A DNA stretch of 64,000 bases. It comes from Spirochaetota bacterium (lineage in GTDB: Bacteria; Spirochaetota; Spirochaetia; Treponematales; Treponemataceae). This document shows, piece after piece, positions 46,251 through 55,468 of the stretch; within the stretch, counting starts at the first letter, position 1; the number at the start of each line of letters is the position of its first letter. The translations under genes were made by a program, and so were the position numbers. Below the pieces are notes generated by a model. It saw only the letters and a program-made list of their open reading frames with translations. It was not told the origin of the DNA and ran no database searches. Where the stretch lies: contig JAEEQG010000148.1 of the NCBI GenBank assembly GCA_016285185.1, positions 90,992 to 154,991 on the forward strand. Direction: 5' to 3'.

Positions 46251-47447
46251 ATGAAAAACAGCAAAAAAACAGCCGGTGTTTTATTTTCTCTTGGTATTTG
46301 CCTTTTCGTAAGTTTTTTTTGTGCATGGCTAAAAGCTACTACAGGATTCAACGGCTTTTTAAAATGGACAGCCAGCGCCGACATGGCATTTGAATATTTT
46401 CTCGTTTCAGCCTGGCTTCCTTTTGTACTATATTTGATTTATACAGGCTTTGCAAAACATAAATGGGCTGCTATCTTTAAGGGATTATCTCTCTTATTGA
46501 GTACATGCTATATAATTATTTGCACAAGCACTTTCCTTTTCCTATCTATAACAGGCAATCATGTTTCATTTAATCCTGATTCAATTAATGTTTTGCCGGC
46601 TGGATCGTCACTGCCGGACCGCTCAAAAACAACATCAGATACCGAACCACTTTTAAGACTGGGGTTTGCAGGAGATCCTCATTGGGGTTCAATGGAAGCT
46701 CAAAACAGAAAAAGAACAGAAATACTCCAAAATATTTCAAGTCAGCATTATGATGCGTTTTTCATTCTCGGCGATATAGCAGATTTAGGTACAAAAGACG
46801 AATATTACAATATGGCACTCACTGACATTGCACATAATATGCCGCATACTCCGGTACGTTTTGTAATGGGCGGTAATGATGCAAAATTCAATACTAAAGG
46901 GCAATTTTCAAAAGCATTTCTTCAAAACGACAAACATTTGTACTCACATATTTCCGCTGGAAATGTTCACATAATTATACTTAATCTTTTATGGGATGCA
47001 GAAGATTTTAACAACAAACAAAAACAATGGTTTTTAAAAGAAATCTCTGTTCTACCTGAAACCGATACTGTTATCGTCGTTTCTCACTGTCAGATTGTGG
47101 CATCTGGTTATTACACAAAAAATGGTCGCCTTTTTGGTGAAAGTCACGATTTAATTGGCAGACTCAGTCCTTACCTTGAGAAATATAAGGCGGATCTCGT
47201 TATAAGTGGTCATTGTCACTTTATGGAATATCTTGAAAAAAATGAGATATCCTATGCAATTGTGGGAACAATGGGTGGTAAACTAGATTCAAATCTTGAT
47301 TATATTTCACCATGGTCAAAATGGCTTTCAAATGCAGATTATGGCTGGCTTGAAGTAGAAGTATACCGGACATTCTTTGTCATGACCTTTTACGGATATG
47401 ACGGTACTGTACTTGCAAGCGCATCCAGAAATACCATTACAGAATAA
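46251..47447 (+). CDS. Membrane-anchored calcineurin-like metallophosphoesterase
   Basis: 398 residues. Three N-terminal membrane helices (to about residue 105), then a metallophosphoesterase domain with the full metal-binding set: GDPHWG, LGDIADLG, MGGNDAKF, VVSHCQI and SGHCHFME. The substrate is unknown; the domain should face the periplasm if the topology is as predicted. AAGGA precedes the ATG. It converges on the sensor kinase gene. Confidence 0.88.
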   Translation: MKNSKKTAGVLFSLGICLFVSFFCAWLKATTGFNGFLKWTASADMAFEYFLVSAWLPFVLYLIYTGFAKHKWAAIFKGLSLLLSTCYIIICTSTFLFLSITGNHVSFNPDSINVLPAGSSLPDRSKTTSDTEPLLRLGFAGDPHWGSMEAQNRKRTEILQNISSQHYDAFFILGDIADLGTKDEYYNMALTDIAHNMPHTPVRFVMGGNDAKFNTKGQFSKAFLQNDKHLYSHISAGNVHIIILNLLWDAEDFNNKQKQWFLKEISVLPETDTVIVVSHCQIVASGYYTKNGRLFGESHDLIGRLSPYLEKYKADLVISGHCHFMEYLEKNEISYAIVGTMGGKLDSNLDYISPWSKWLSNADYGWLEVEVYRTFFVMTFYGYDGTVLASASRNTITE

Positions 47448-47450
47448 GCA

Positions 47451-49544
47451 TTATTCCTTTACAGGTATTTTGAGCATAATGCTGGTTCCTTCACCTAATT
47501 TAGAAAAAAGCCGGTATTCGGCACCTATCTGATGTGCACGATATTCCATTGAACGCAGTCCCAGACCTTTATTTTTTTCATCAGTTTTCTTTGATTTTGC
47601 AGAAATATTAATTCCTATTCCGTTGTCTTTTAAAACTATTATAACAATATTGTCCTTTTTTGACACATCCAGTTTTATGACAGTTGCCTTTGCATGTTTA
47701 ATTATATTCTGCATAGCCTCCTGCATAATACGATATATATTCATTTTTTGGGCTATGGAAAAAACAATATTCGTCTTTATCTTCCATGTATAAATACATG
47801 CACAGCCTGTCTGATTTTCTATACCAACACACAGGCTTTCCAGCGCTTCTCTTAGTCCCAAGGTATCCAGTTCCAAAGGGAAAAAATTATGAGCATAGGC
47901 ACGCGTTCTCGAAAGAGTATCTTCTATCATGCTTGTAAGCTCAACTACAGATTCTTTATTAATCTGATCTGAATGCTGCAAACTTTTGCTATACATTGAG
48001 ATACCTGCCAATCGCTGGCATATATCATCATGAAGATCCATCGAAAACCTCAAACGTTCTAATTCACTTATTTTTAGGACTTCTGCTTCAACAGCCATCC
48101 TCTTTTTAGCCTCTTTTTTCAGTTTATTGTTTGATTTTTGTAAATCCCTTGTTCTTAATCTAACTTGATTTTCCAGTTCCAATGCACGCGTTTTTTCTGA
48201 ATTAAGTATTTCAATACGCATAATTGTATTTTCCAAAAAAGAGCATGCACTGCATATATGAGGTTGAAGACTGTCCGGAGCTGTATAAATAACAAAACCA
48301 GTCATATTCTCAAGTTCTCCTAGTCGTGTTATACACATAACTTTTTTGTTACATTCTTTACTAAAAAAATCACTAAGATTAACTTTTATACCTGTACCAC
48401 AATCAAAATCTTTATAGTTTTTTCTGCTATAAATCATTCCTGCATAACCAGGAGGAAGTTCTTCGTTTATAAGGTGTTTATTATTTTCCGATGCAAAAAG
48501 GAATAAATTAAAATCTTCAAGATTTATCTTGTCTACAAAATTTTTCAAATATATTTGAAATTTTTTTAAGTCATCAACGGCAGCCAGTTCTTCTGCAAAA
48601 GTCTTTACAATACTCAGCATCTCTTCAGATTTCATCTTCTGAAGATACAAATCATGATACTCCTTATATTGCACGCTTGCATCTGTATCTCCTGTTCCTT
48701 TTACATCGCATCCACATGAATTACGTATAATTAACTTAGTATCAATATAAACCGTCTGTTCGGGTTTTTGACCATTCATGAGTTCATACAAGAGCTTTAT
48801 TCCATTTTCTCCCATCAATTCCAATTTTTGACCGATAGTTGTCAATGGCGGAATTGTGAGAGAAGCAGGAGGAATATCATCAAACCCAGTAACAGCACAT
48901 TTTTCCCATGGAGTTCCTGACATAGTATGAAGATACCGCATAACACCCAATGCGGTATTATCGTTTGCACAAATAATTGCATCAGGAACCTGAGAATGTT
49001 TTTCAGCATATTGTTTGATTAACTCATTAGCAGTTTGTTCAAACCAATCTCCCCTAATAATATCAAGAGTAGTTCCCGTTGTATTCTTAATACAACCTTT
49101 TACTACAAGTTCTCTTATTCTGCTGTCATTATGCTTCTCTGGACCACTTACAAACAAAAAATTATGATAATTGTGTTCAATCAAAAGATGATCCATAAGC
49201 TTCTGCATAGAATCTTTTGTACTTACAAGAACCGAAGGTATACCTGGAATACGATATCCTATTGAGACACAGGGTAAATTTTTCTTATTTCGTCGAAAAT
49301 TTTCTTTGTCAAAATCAATTTCAGAGATACTTGCAATCGCCGCTGACATAAATAGTATCCCATCAGCCGGGATACTGTTTAAAAGAGTCATATCATCTTT
49401 CTGGATAATCTGATGTATATCCAGTGATTTTCCCTGAATACATAAAACTTGTATATTCAGTTTCTCTGCAATTCTTGCAACACCCTGATAAATTCCCATC
49501 TGGTACTGGTTTGAAATATCTGTCAGATAAAAAACTATCCGCAT
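47451..49544 (-). CDS. Hybrid sensor: LacI-type ligand domain fused to a NarL-type histidine kinase
   Basis: 697 residues without signal peptide or membrane helix, so cytoplasmic. Residues about 1-275 are a LacI/GalR effector-binding domain (starts RIVFYLTDISNQYQMGIYQG, has ICANDNTALGVMRYL and VTGFDDIP, ends RNSCGC), but the DNA-binding head is absent. A region of unclear fold (about 280-440) and a coiled coil follow, then a HisKA_3 domain with phospho-acceptor His505 (MDLHDDICQRL) and a HATPase domain (EAMQNIIKHAKA, DNGIGINIS, GLGLRSME). A response regulator is divergently encoded. The ligand is probably a sugar. Confidence 0.92.
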   Translation of the reverse strand: MRIVFYLTDISNQYQMGIYQGVARIAEKLNIQVLCIQGKSLDIHQIIQKDDMTLLNSIPADGILFMSAAIASISEIDFDKENFRRNKKNLPCVSIGYRIPGIPSVLVSTKDSMQKLMDHLLIEHNYHNFLFVSGPEKHNDSRIRELVVKGCIKNTTGTTLDIIRGDWFEQTANELIKQYAEKHSQVPDAIICANDNTALGVMRYLHTMSGTPWEKCAVTGFDDIPPASLTIPPLTTIGQKLELMGENGIKLLYELMNGQKPEQTVYIDTKLIIRNSCGCDVKGTGDTDASVQYKEYHDLYLQKMKSEEMLSIVKTFAEELAAVDDLKKFQIYLKNFVDKINLEDFNLFLFASENNKHLINEELPPGYAGMIYSRKNYKDFDCGTGIKVNLSDFFSKECNKKVMCITRLGELENMTGFVIYTAPDSLQPHICSACSFLENTIMRIEILNSEKTRALELENQVRLRTRDLQKSNNKLKKEAKKRMAVEAEVLKISELERLRFSMDLHDDICQRLAGISMYSKSLQHSDQINKESVVELTSMIEDTLSRTRAYAHNFFPLELDTLGLREALESLCVGIENQTGCACIYTWKIKTNIVFSIAQKMNIYRIMQEAMQNIIKHAKATVIKLDVSKKDNIVIIVLKDNGIGINISAKSKKTDEKNKGLGLRSMEYRAHQIGAEYRLFSKLGEGTSIMLKIPVKE

Positions 49545-49661
49545 TTTATTTTCCTTAAAGATTTAAATTATATAAACTATGTAAACAGTGTATCACATGT
49601 TTTCGTTTTATAAAAAATTAATATGTGCAAAAATGAGATTTTGTAGTAGAATATGATTCGT

Positions 49662-50324
49662 ATGAAGAAATCAACTGTTTTATTGGTGGAAGATCATCCC
49701 ATTTTCAGCAAAGGTCTCTCCCTGTTAATAGACACACAACCTGATTTTACAGTTGTAGGAGAAGCCCGTAATGGGTCTGAAGCTCTGTCAATGCTCGTTG
49801 AAAAAAAGCCTGACCTTGCAATTGTTGATTTGAATCTCGGAGACGAGGATGGACTTGAAATAATTCATTCCATGAAAATACGCTTTCCTAAGCTTGCAAT
49901 ACTTGTTCTTTCCATGTATGACGAGCGTTATTATGCTGAAAGAGCTTTAAAAGCAGGTGCAAGTGGTTATGTAATGAAAGAAGAAGCCACAAACAAAGTT
50001 ATAGATGCAATAAAAACAGTTATTTCAGGCAAAATTTGGCTAAGCGAAGCCGAAAAAGAACATCTTCAGGATAGTAGTGATGGGAAAATCCAACATACTC
50101 AGGATTCAAACGGTAATTTCAAAGATTTGACAAACGAACTTTCCAACAGACAACTTCAGGTGTTCTCTATGATAGGCAAAGGCTACGGTACGATAGAAAT
50201 TGCCACAAAGCTCAATCTTAGTACAAAAACAATCGATGCCCACAAGGAACACATAAAGCAGAAACTTCATTGTAACAGCTCGCAGGAACTGCGTCAGCTG
50301 GCAATCGAATGGAATACACATTAA
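49662..50324 (+). CDS. NarL/FixJ-family response regulator
   Basis: About 220 residues: receiver domain with the phosphoryl Asp in AIVDLNLGD (residue 56 from this start) and acidic pocket VEDHP, then a LuxR-type helix-turn-helix (LSNRQLQVFSMIGKGYGTIE, LNLSTKTIDAHKEHIKQKL). Divergent from the LacI-kinase hybrid and almost certainly its partner. A TAGAAT -10 box at 49647-49652 abuts an ATG at 49653; the ATG at 49662 is the better start because it coincides with the predicted transcription start. Confidence 0.93.
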   Translation: MKKSTVLLVEDHPIFSKGLSLLIDTQPDFTVVGEARNGSEALSMLVEKKPDLAIVDLNLGDEDGLEIIHSMKIRFPKLAILVLSMYDERYYAERALKAGASGYVMKEEATNKVIDAIKTVISGKIWLSEAEKEHLQDSSDGKIQHTQDSNGNFKDLTNELSNRQLQVFSMIGKGYGTIEIATKLNLSTKTIDAHKEHIKQKLHCNSSQELRQLAIEWNTH

Positions 50325-50327
50325 AGG

Positions 50328-51440
50328 CTATTTTTTGCGTAAAAGTTTCTTTATTTTTTTGAACCATATCAATCTTAGTTTTTCCGCAAAAGCATACGCT
50401 ATATAAAGTAGTGACAAAGGAATGTCAATGCTGCCAATTCTGTGTATAATGGTACCACCAAAACCGGTTTTGAACCTGTACAACCCGTGCATAGGATGAG
50501 ATTCGTCATCCGTAGGTGGAATTCCGTAAAAATCATAAGATGCGCAACCATGCTTTTTTGCATCACATAAAGCTGTCCACTGTAAAAGATAAGCCGGCAT
50601 CAAATTCCGCTTTTCATTTGATGATGCACCGTAAAGATAAACGGCTTGCTTTTCGGTAAAAAGTGTAATTATTGCGGCAAGCGGCGTTCCCTCATGTTCT
50701 GCAGTATAAAGAGAGATTTTAGGGGCATCAGGTAGTTGTTGCGCGCATTTGAACAAATCTATGTAATAGCTTTTTGAATGTAACGCTATACCATCACGCT
50801 CTGAAGTTATTCTATATAAATCATAGAAAGTATCTATTGATTTTTCAAAATCTGTGTCTTCTGCACTACATTGTTTTATTTTTACATCTTTTTTTTTAGC
50901 AAGGCGGATATTATATCGCCATTTGCTTTTCATGCCGGCAATGATCTCATCTTCTGTCTGCATAAGATTAAGGATAACTGTATCCGGCGGTTGAATATCT
51001 GACAAAGGCTTTTTTAGCTTATGACATTGTGTCATGATATTCACAAAATCCTCTTTTGTAAAATCATTTTTATAGCATACAGGAGGGTCATAGCGGACAT
51101 ATATTGTCCTTTTGGGCAAAAAGACCTTAAGCTGTTCAGTTATTTTAACAAGAAAATCAAAATACCCGGTAAAATCAAATACCTCTGGATTAAACACAGG
51201 TGCCAGAGGAATATATGCAAGAGAAAAAAAACGCGCAAAAGTTCTGACCAAAACAGAAATATCCATTTGCACAGTACAGTTCCCGTCTGTCACTGTTATA
51301 TTGAATCTTAGAGATTTCCACCCGTGTCTGGATTTGAACTTAGCCCAGAATGGAGTCTGTAAAAACGAATCAGAAAAAATGGTATTTTTGTTATCAGACA
51401 GACTAACTTTTACTTTCAGATTCTGTGTATCCACAGCCAT
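50328..51440 (-). CDS. FemAB/FemX-type peptidyltransferase (GNAT fold)
   Basis: 370 residues. Tandem GNAT-like fold of the Fem family, with FLQTPFWAKFKSRHGW near the N-terminus and the C-terminal YLLQWTALCDAKKHGCASYDF and YRFKTGFGG segments. Family members add an amino acid from aminoacyl-tRNA to the peptidoglycan precursor or act on other amines. The ATG overlaps the metG stop (TGATG), so it is co-transcribed with an aminoacyl-tRNA synthetase. Confidence 0.85.
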   Translation of the reverse strand: MAVDTQNLKVKVSLSDNKNTIFSDSFLQTPFWAKFKSRHGWKSLRFNITVTDGNCTVQMDISVLVRTFARFFSLAYIPLAPVFNPEVFDFTGYFDFLVKITEQLKVFLPKRTIYVRYDPPVCYKNDFTKEDFVNIMTQCHKLKKPLSDIQPPDTVILNLMQTEDEIIAGMKSKWRYNIRLAKKKDVKIKQCSAEDTDFEKSIDTFYDLYRITSERDGIALHSKSYYIDLFKCAQQLPDAPKISLYTAEHEGTPLAAIITLFTEKQAVYLYGASSNEKRNLMPAYLLQWTALCDAKKHGCASYDFYGIPPTDDESHPMHGLYRFKTGFGGTIIHRIGSIDIPLSLLYIAYAFAEKLRLIWFKKIKKLLRKK

Positions 51441-53743
51441 CAGTGAATTTCTCCGTTAAGAGCCTTTGCAGTTTTAATTTCTTTTCCATCAGCCAAAAGT
51501 TTTTTGCCAGCTATCTGGACAGAACCATCTTTTACCACAATCTGTACTGCAAAAAACTCGTCTATGTTTATTTCAGACTTCTTGGTAGCTTTCGGGTCGG
51601 CACCTTCGAGAACAACCTTTGTTCCAGGGTTTGCCCAGCCAGCATCCAAAACTTCTACGCAATCCTTGTCTCCGTCTTTGTAATCACCAGCCAAAAGCAT
51701 TCCACGACTTTCTATTCCACGCATAAGACGCGGTGCAAGATTTGCCGCGATAATAACATTCTTGCCTAAAAGTTCGTCTTCGCGAAGATATTTTCGCAAT
51801 CCAGACTGGATTGTACGCGGCGTTCCGCTTCCGTCATCGAGTGTTTCAATATAAAGTTTGTCACCTTCAGGATTCGGTTTTATTTCCGTAATCTTTGCTA
51901 CAGTGAGTTCAATATTTGCATTGAAGAAAGCTGCCTGCTCTTCAACGGGCAATGCAACAGGTTCTTCCTTTTTCTTTTCGGCTTTTTTTGCAGCTTTTTC
52001 CGCTTGTTTTGTCTGCTTACCGCTGAACTTTTCACGGAATGCAAGCATAGTTTTTTGATCCAGAGGCTTAAAGTAAACTTCCGTGGGTCCTACATTATCA
52101 AGTCCGGTTGTTTCACCGAGATTTGCCCATGTATAACCCTGCTTTGTTTCAGTTCCAACCTTGCTTTCTTGAATTGACTTGCCAAAGTATGACATAATAA
52201 CCTGAGTATATTGAGGCATATAAGGATTCATCATAATCATCAAATCTTTGATTACGTAACACAGATTATGAATAAGCTTTGCACAAGCAGCGGGATCTGA
52301 CTCATGAGTTTTCCAAGGCTCTGCTGCCTGAAACTTTTTGTTGCATATATCAGAAATCTCAAACATTGTATGAAACGCATCCTTGAGCTCTGCCCATTCA
52401 AGATAATCAGTGGCCTTCTTCTCAAGAGCTTTTACTTGGCCCCACAAATCTTCATCAACAGGAGCATCAGGAATTTTGCCGTCAAAATATTTGTTTACGA
52501 ACAAAAGTGTACGGTTTACAAGATTGCCGAGATTACCGATTAACTCACCGTTAAGCTTTTCCATAAAATCTTTCCACGTGAACTGGTAATCCTGTTTTTC
52601 AGGTCTGTTGTAGAAAATATAAAAACGCCATGCGTCAGCAGGAATTCCGCTTTCAATGGCATCACTGCCAAATACTCCGATTCCACGACTTTTTGAAAAT
52701 TTACCGTCTTCGTAGTTTAAAAACTCAGTACTGGACATATGATGAAGCTTTGTCCAGTTGTGAGGGCTGCCCAACAACGTGCATGGGAAAATTACAGTGT
52801 GGAACGGAATATTGTCTTTCCCGATAAACTGGAACAAGTCAACTTTACCCTTCCCTTTTGCTTCTTTGCTTTCTTCCGGAAGCCACCAGCTTTTCCAATC
52901 AAAAGTTCCGCGACCTGATTTTTCAAGCTCATCTGCAAGCTGCTTTGTAATCGAAAGATAACCGATAGGCGCATTGAACCAAACGTAAAATACTTTGTCT
53001 TCGTATCCGGGTTTCGGTACAGGGATACCCCATTTAAGGTCGCGTGTAATTGCACGTTCCTGTAATCCATCACGGATCCATGCCTTTGTCATATTCAGAG
53101 CATTGTCCGACCACTTACCTTCTACACTCGCTTTTTCCATCCATTCATTAAGCTTTCCGGTCAAAGATGGCAAATCTATATAAAGATGCTTTGTTTCACG
53201 AACTTCCGGTGTTGAACCACAGGTATGACATTTAGGCTCTTTAAGATCAACCGGATCCAAAAGAGAACCGCATTCATCGCACTGGTCACCGCGAGCCTTT
53301 GTAGAACCACACTTAGGGCAGGTACCGTCAACATAACGGTCCGCAAGGAACATATTGCATTTGGGGCAGAAAAGCTGTTTGTTTGTATGTTCTTTAATTA
53401 AACCGGCCTTGTCTAAATCATTAAAAAGACTTTGAGTAATTTCCGTACACTGAGGATTTGATGTACGACCGAATTTATCAAAATTTATGTTGAACCATTT
53501 GTATATTTTTGTGTGTTCTTGATAATAATGATTGCATAATGCGCGAGGCTCTTTTCCTTCTTCGAGAGCCTTTGTTTCTGTTGCAGTTCCGTATTCGTCT
53601 ACACCACAAATATAAAGAGTATCATAACCACGGTTACGGCAAAAACGTGCAAAAACATCACCGGAAAGTGACTGTATTATGTTTCCGAGATGTGGAATAT
53701 TGTTTACGTAAGGCAATGCTGCCGTTATAAGTCTTCTTTTCAT
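51440..53743 (-). CDS. metG: Methionyl-tRNA synthetase
   Basis: 767 residues. Class I synthetase: HIGH-type motif in YVNNIPHLGN, a knuckle zinc site with four CxxC-type Cys pairs (CPKCNMF, CPKCG, CDECG, CHTCG), the KMSKS-type loop KFSKSRG, a C-terminal Lys/Ala/Glu-rich linker (about 590-620) and an EMAP/Trbp111-type tRNA-binding domain (ELTVAKITEIKPNPEGDKLY). No Shine-Dalgarno sequence; the promoter is 9 nt from the ATG. Confidence 0.97.
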   Translation of the reverse strand: MKRRLITAALPYVNNIPHLGNIIQSLSGDVFARFCRNRGYDTLYICGVDEYGTATETKALEEGKEPRALCNHYYQEHTKIYKWFNINFDKFGRTSNPQCTEITQSLFNDLDKAGLIKEHTNKQLFCPKCNMFLADRYVDGTCPKCGSTKARGDQCDECGSLLDPVDLKEPKCHTCGSTPEVRETKHLYIDLPSLTGKLNEWMEKASVEGKWSDNALNMTKAWIRDGLQERAITRDLKWGIPVPKPGYEDKVFYVWFNAPIGYLSITKQLADELEKSGRGTFDWKSWWLPEESKEAKGKGKVDLFQFIGKDNIPFHTVIFPCTLLGSPHNWTKLHHMSSTEFLNYEDGKFSKSRGIGVFGSDAIESGIPADAWRFYIFYNRPEKQDYQFTWKDFMEKLNGELIGNLGNLVNRTLLFVNKYFDGKIPDAPVDEDLWGQVKALEKKATDYLEWAELKDAFHTMFEISDICNKKFQAAEPWKTHESDPAACAKLIHNLCYVIKDLMIMMNPYMPQYTQVIMSYFGKSIQESKVGTETKQGYTWANLGETTGLDNVGPTEVYFKPLDQKTMLAFREKFSGKQTKQAEKAAKKAEKKKEEPVALPVEEQAAFFNANIELTVAKITEIKPNPEGDKLYIETLDDGSGTPRTIQSGLRKYLREDELLGKNVIIAANLAPRLMRGIESRGMLLAGDYKDGDKDCVEVLDAGWANPGTKVVLEGADPKATKKSEINIDEFFAVQIVVKDGSVQIAGKKLLADGKEIKTAKALNGEIH

Positions 53744-53752
53744 AGCATGAAT

Positions 53753-53782
53753 ATGATATGATTTTTGCTGTTAATAAGTCAA
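53753..53782 (-). promoter_or_regulatory. Promoter of metG-fem (leaderless or nearly so)
   Basis: On the minus strand TTGACT (53782-53777), 18 bp, TATCAT (53758-53753), ending 9 nt before the ATG. Confidence 0.5.
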
Positions 53783-53801
53783 GCTGTAACAAAACAGGAA
53801 T

Positions 53802-53830
53802 TTGCAGAATCAGTTAAAATGCTGTATAAT
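53802..53830 (+). promoter_or_regulatory. Promoter of the P83/100 gene
   Basis: TTGCAG (53802-53807), 17 bp, TATAAT (53825-53830). A start near 53837 gives a leader of about 27 nt containing AAGG before the ATG at 53864, which supports that ATG over one 99 nt upstream that precedes the promoter. Confidence 0.65.
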
Positions 53831-53863
53831 GGTTTTAATTATAATTTTGAAAGGTTCAAACTT

Positions 53864-55450
53864 ATGAAAAAGATATTTTTATTCGCATTAATTTTCATTG
53901 CAATTACAGTTTCTTCATTATTTTGTTTTGAAGTATACAAAAGCGAACTTGAAACGATAGATAATCAGGAAATACATTTTAAAAACTATACAGGACCGGT
54001 AACAGTCTATAACACAATGGATCAGATTATAGGCATAGGTACAAATCTCGGCAGACTGGTAAGCAGTAACGACGAATTCGGCAGTTTCGGCAACCCCGAG
54101 AAATATTACCTTATACACGCAGTTGATGAGGAAACAAAAACCGGACTTGATGCTGACATCCTTGTACTCGGCAAAAACGCCGCAGTAGATCACATACGAA
54201 ACCTGCGAGCTATTATAAGCGGTTATCTTGTTTCCGCCTACGATTACACAAAAGCTGATGCTGATACGCTTGCCACATTCATTACTGTTTATAATGCCGT
54301 TTACCGTGGCAATCTGTCGCAAATCAGCGGTAAATATAAATCCGTTGTTTTGGAACAACTCTCTCCTTCAATCGCAGGACTTTCTACCGATTACGAAGAA
54401 TGGGCCGGAAAGTCACAGATTATCATTCCATTAACAGGCCGCGGACAAGGAAGCCTGAGTGCGGTTGATACAACCGTTATCTCGGATAAAAACGTTGTCG
54501 ACAGCATTAAAGAAACTGATGACAAAGGCATCGACGTGCGCGAAGATATGTCTGACCTTAAAAACCGCGAAGCCGAAGAAGCTTCCGAAAAAGCAAAAGA
54601 AGCCGCACGTTCAGCAGCGGAAGCTCAAAAAGAAGTTCAGGAAGTTAAAAAAGAAGTAGAAGAAACAAAAAAAGCTGCAGAAGAAGCAAAGGAACAGGCG
54701 GAAGAAGCACAAAAAGAAGCCGACGAAAATCCTGATGACGAAGACGCACAGCAAAAAGCTCTTGATGCAGCTATAGAAGCTCAGAAGCGGCAGGAAGAAG
54801 CCGAAAAAAAACAAAAAGAACTTGAAGAAGCACAAAAACGAGCAGAAGAAGAAAAACAAAAGGCAGCAGAAGAACAGGTTTTCTCCGACAAAAAGAAGGA
54901 AGAAGCTCAAAAAGATACCAAAGAGATAGAAAAAGATAAAAAGAGAATTGAAACTGAAGAAGACAGACTGGTTAATGTCGCTTACGGATTAAAAATCTCC
55001 GACAAAACAAAGTTGCTTTCTTCACTTGTTCTGATTGATAGTCAAACCGGTGAAGAACTTAAAGTTTCGCCAGTTAATGTAATTCGCGGACGCAATATCT
55101 TTGAAACGGATTCCGGTCTGCTCACCATAGCGGGAAAAACCGGCGGAAACGCCTCAATCCGCCTTGTTCTCATAGACCCTCGCACGCTTGAAATTACAAA
55201 GCAAAGCAATGAACCCGTATACGAAAATGCAGTGCTTTCAACTTGGAACGAATATTACTACACAGTAATTCAGGACAACAAAAAATGGGTTATTGGTAAA
55301 TACAACAAAGACTTGCAGCTTGTTGCAAAATCCTCTGTAACGGTTCTGGATGCAACGCCGGTTTATCCGTCAGCAGGAGGCATATGTGTTGTTGATGAAA
55401 ACAACAATATCTGCTTATTAAAACCGGATACACTTGTGCAGATAAAATAA
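53864..55450 (+). CDS. P83/100-family spirochaete antigen
   Basis: 528 residues from the ATG at 53864. Signal peptide (KKIFLFALIFIAITVSSLF), an N-terminal domain of about 220 residues, a long Ala/Glu/Lys/Gln-rich coiled coil (about residues 235-375 with AEEAKEQAEEAQKEADE-type repeats) and a C-terminal domain (about 380-528, beta-rich). The order and low-complexity centre match the Borrelia P83/100 and Treponema homologues, which are exported. Function unknown. Confidence 0.88.
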   Translation: MKKIFLFALIFIAITVSSLFCFEVYKSELETIDNQEIHFKNYTGPVTVYNTMDQIIGIGTNLGRLVSSNDEFGSFGNPEKYYLIHAVDEETKTGLDADILVLGKNAAVDHIRNLRAIISGYLVSAYDYTKADADTLATFITVYNAVYRGNLSQISGKYKSVVLEQLSPSIAGLSTDYEEWAGKSQIIIPLTGRGQGSLSAVDTTVISDKNVVDSIKETDDKGIDVREDMSDLKNREAEEASEKAKEAARSAAEAQKEVQEVKKEVEETKKAAEEAKEQAEEAQKEADENPDDEDAQQKALDAAIEAQKRQEEAEKKQKELEEAQKRAEEEKQKAAEEQVFSDKKKEEAQKDTKEIEKDKKRIETEEDRLVNVAYGLKISDKTKLLSSLVLIDSQTGEELKVSPVNVIRGRNIFETDSGLLTIAGKTGGNASIRLVLIDPRTLEITKQSNEPVYENAVLSTWNEYYYTVIQDNKKWVIGKYNKDLQLVAKSSVTVLDATPVYPSAGGICVVDENNNICLLKPDTLVQIK

Positions 55451-55468
55451 AGCAAAACAGCTTTATTT
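55445..55468. terminator. Hairpin overlapping two convergent stop codons
   Basis: AAATAAAGC (55445-55453) and GCTTTATTT (55460-55468) form a 9-bp stem over a 6-nt loop that includes both the P83/100 TAA and the stop of the opposite gene. There is no separate long T-run, so this is a weak bidirectional terminator at best. Confidence 0.45.
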
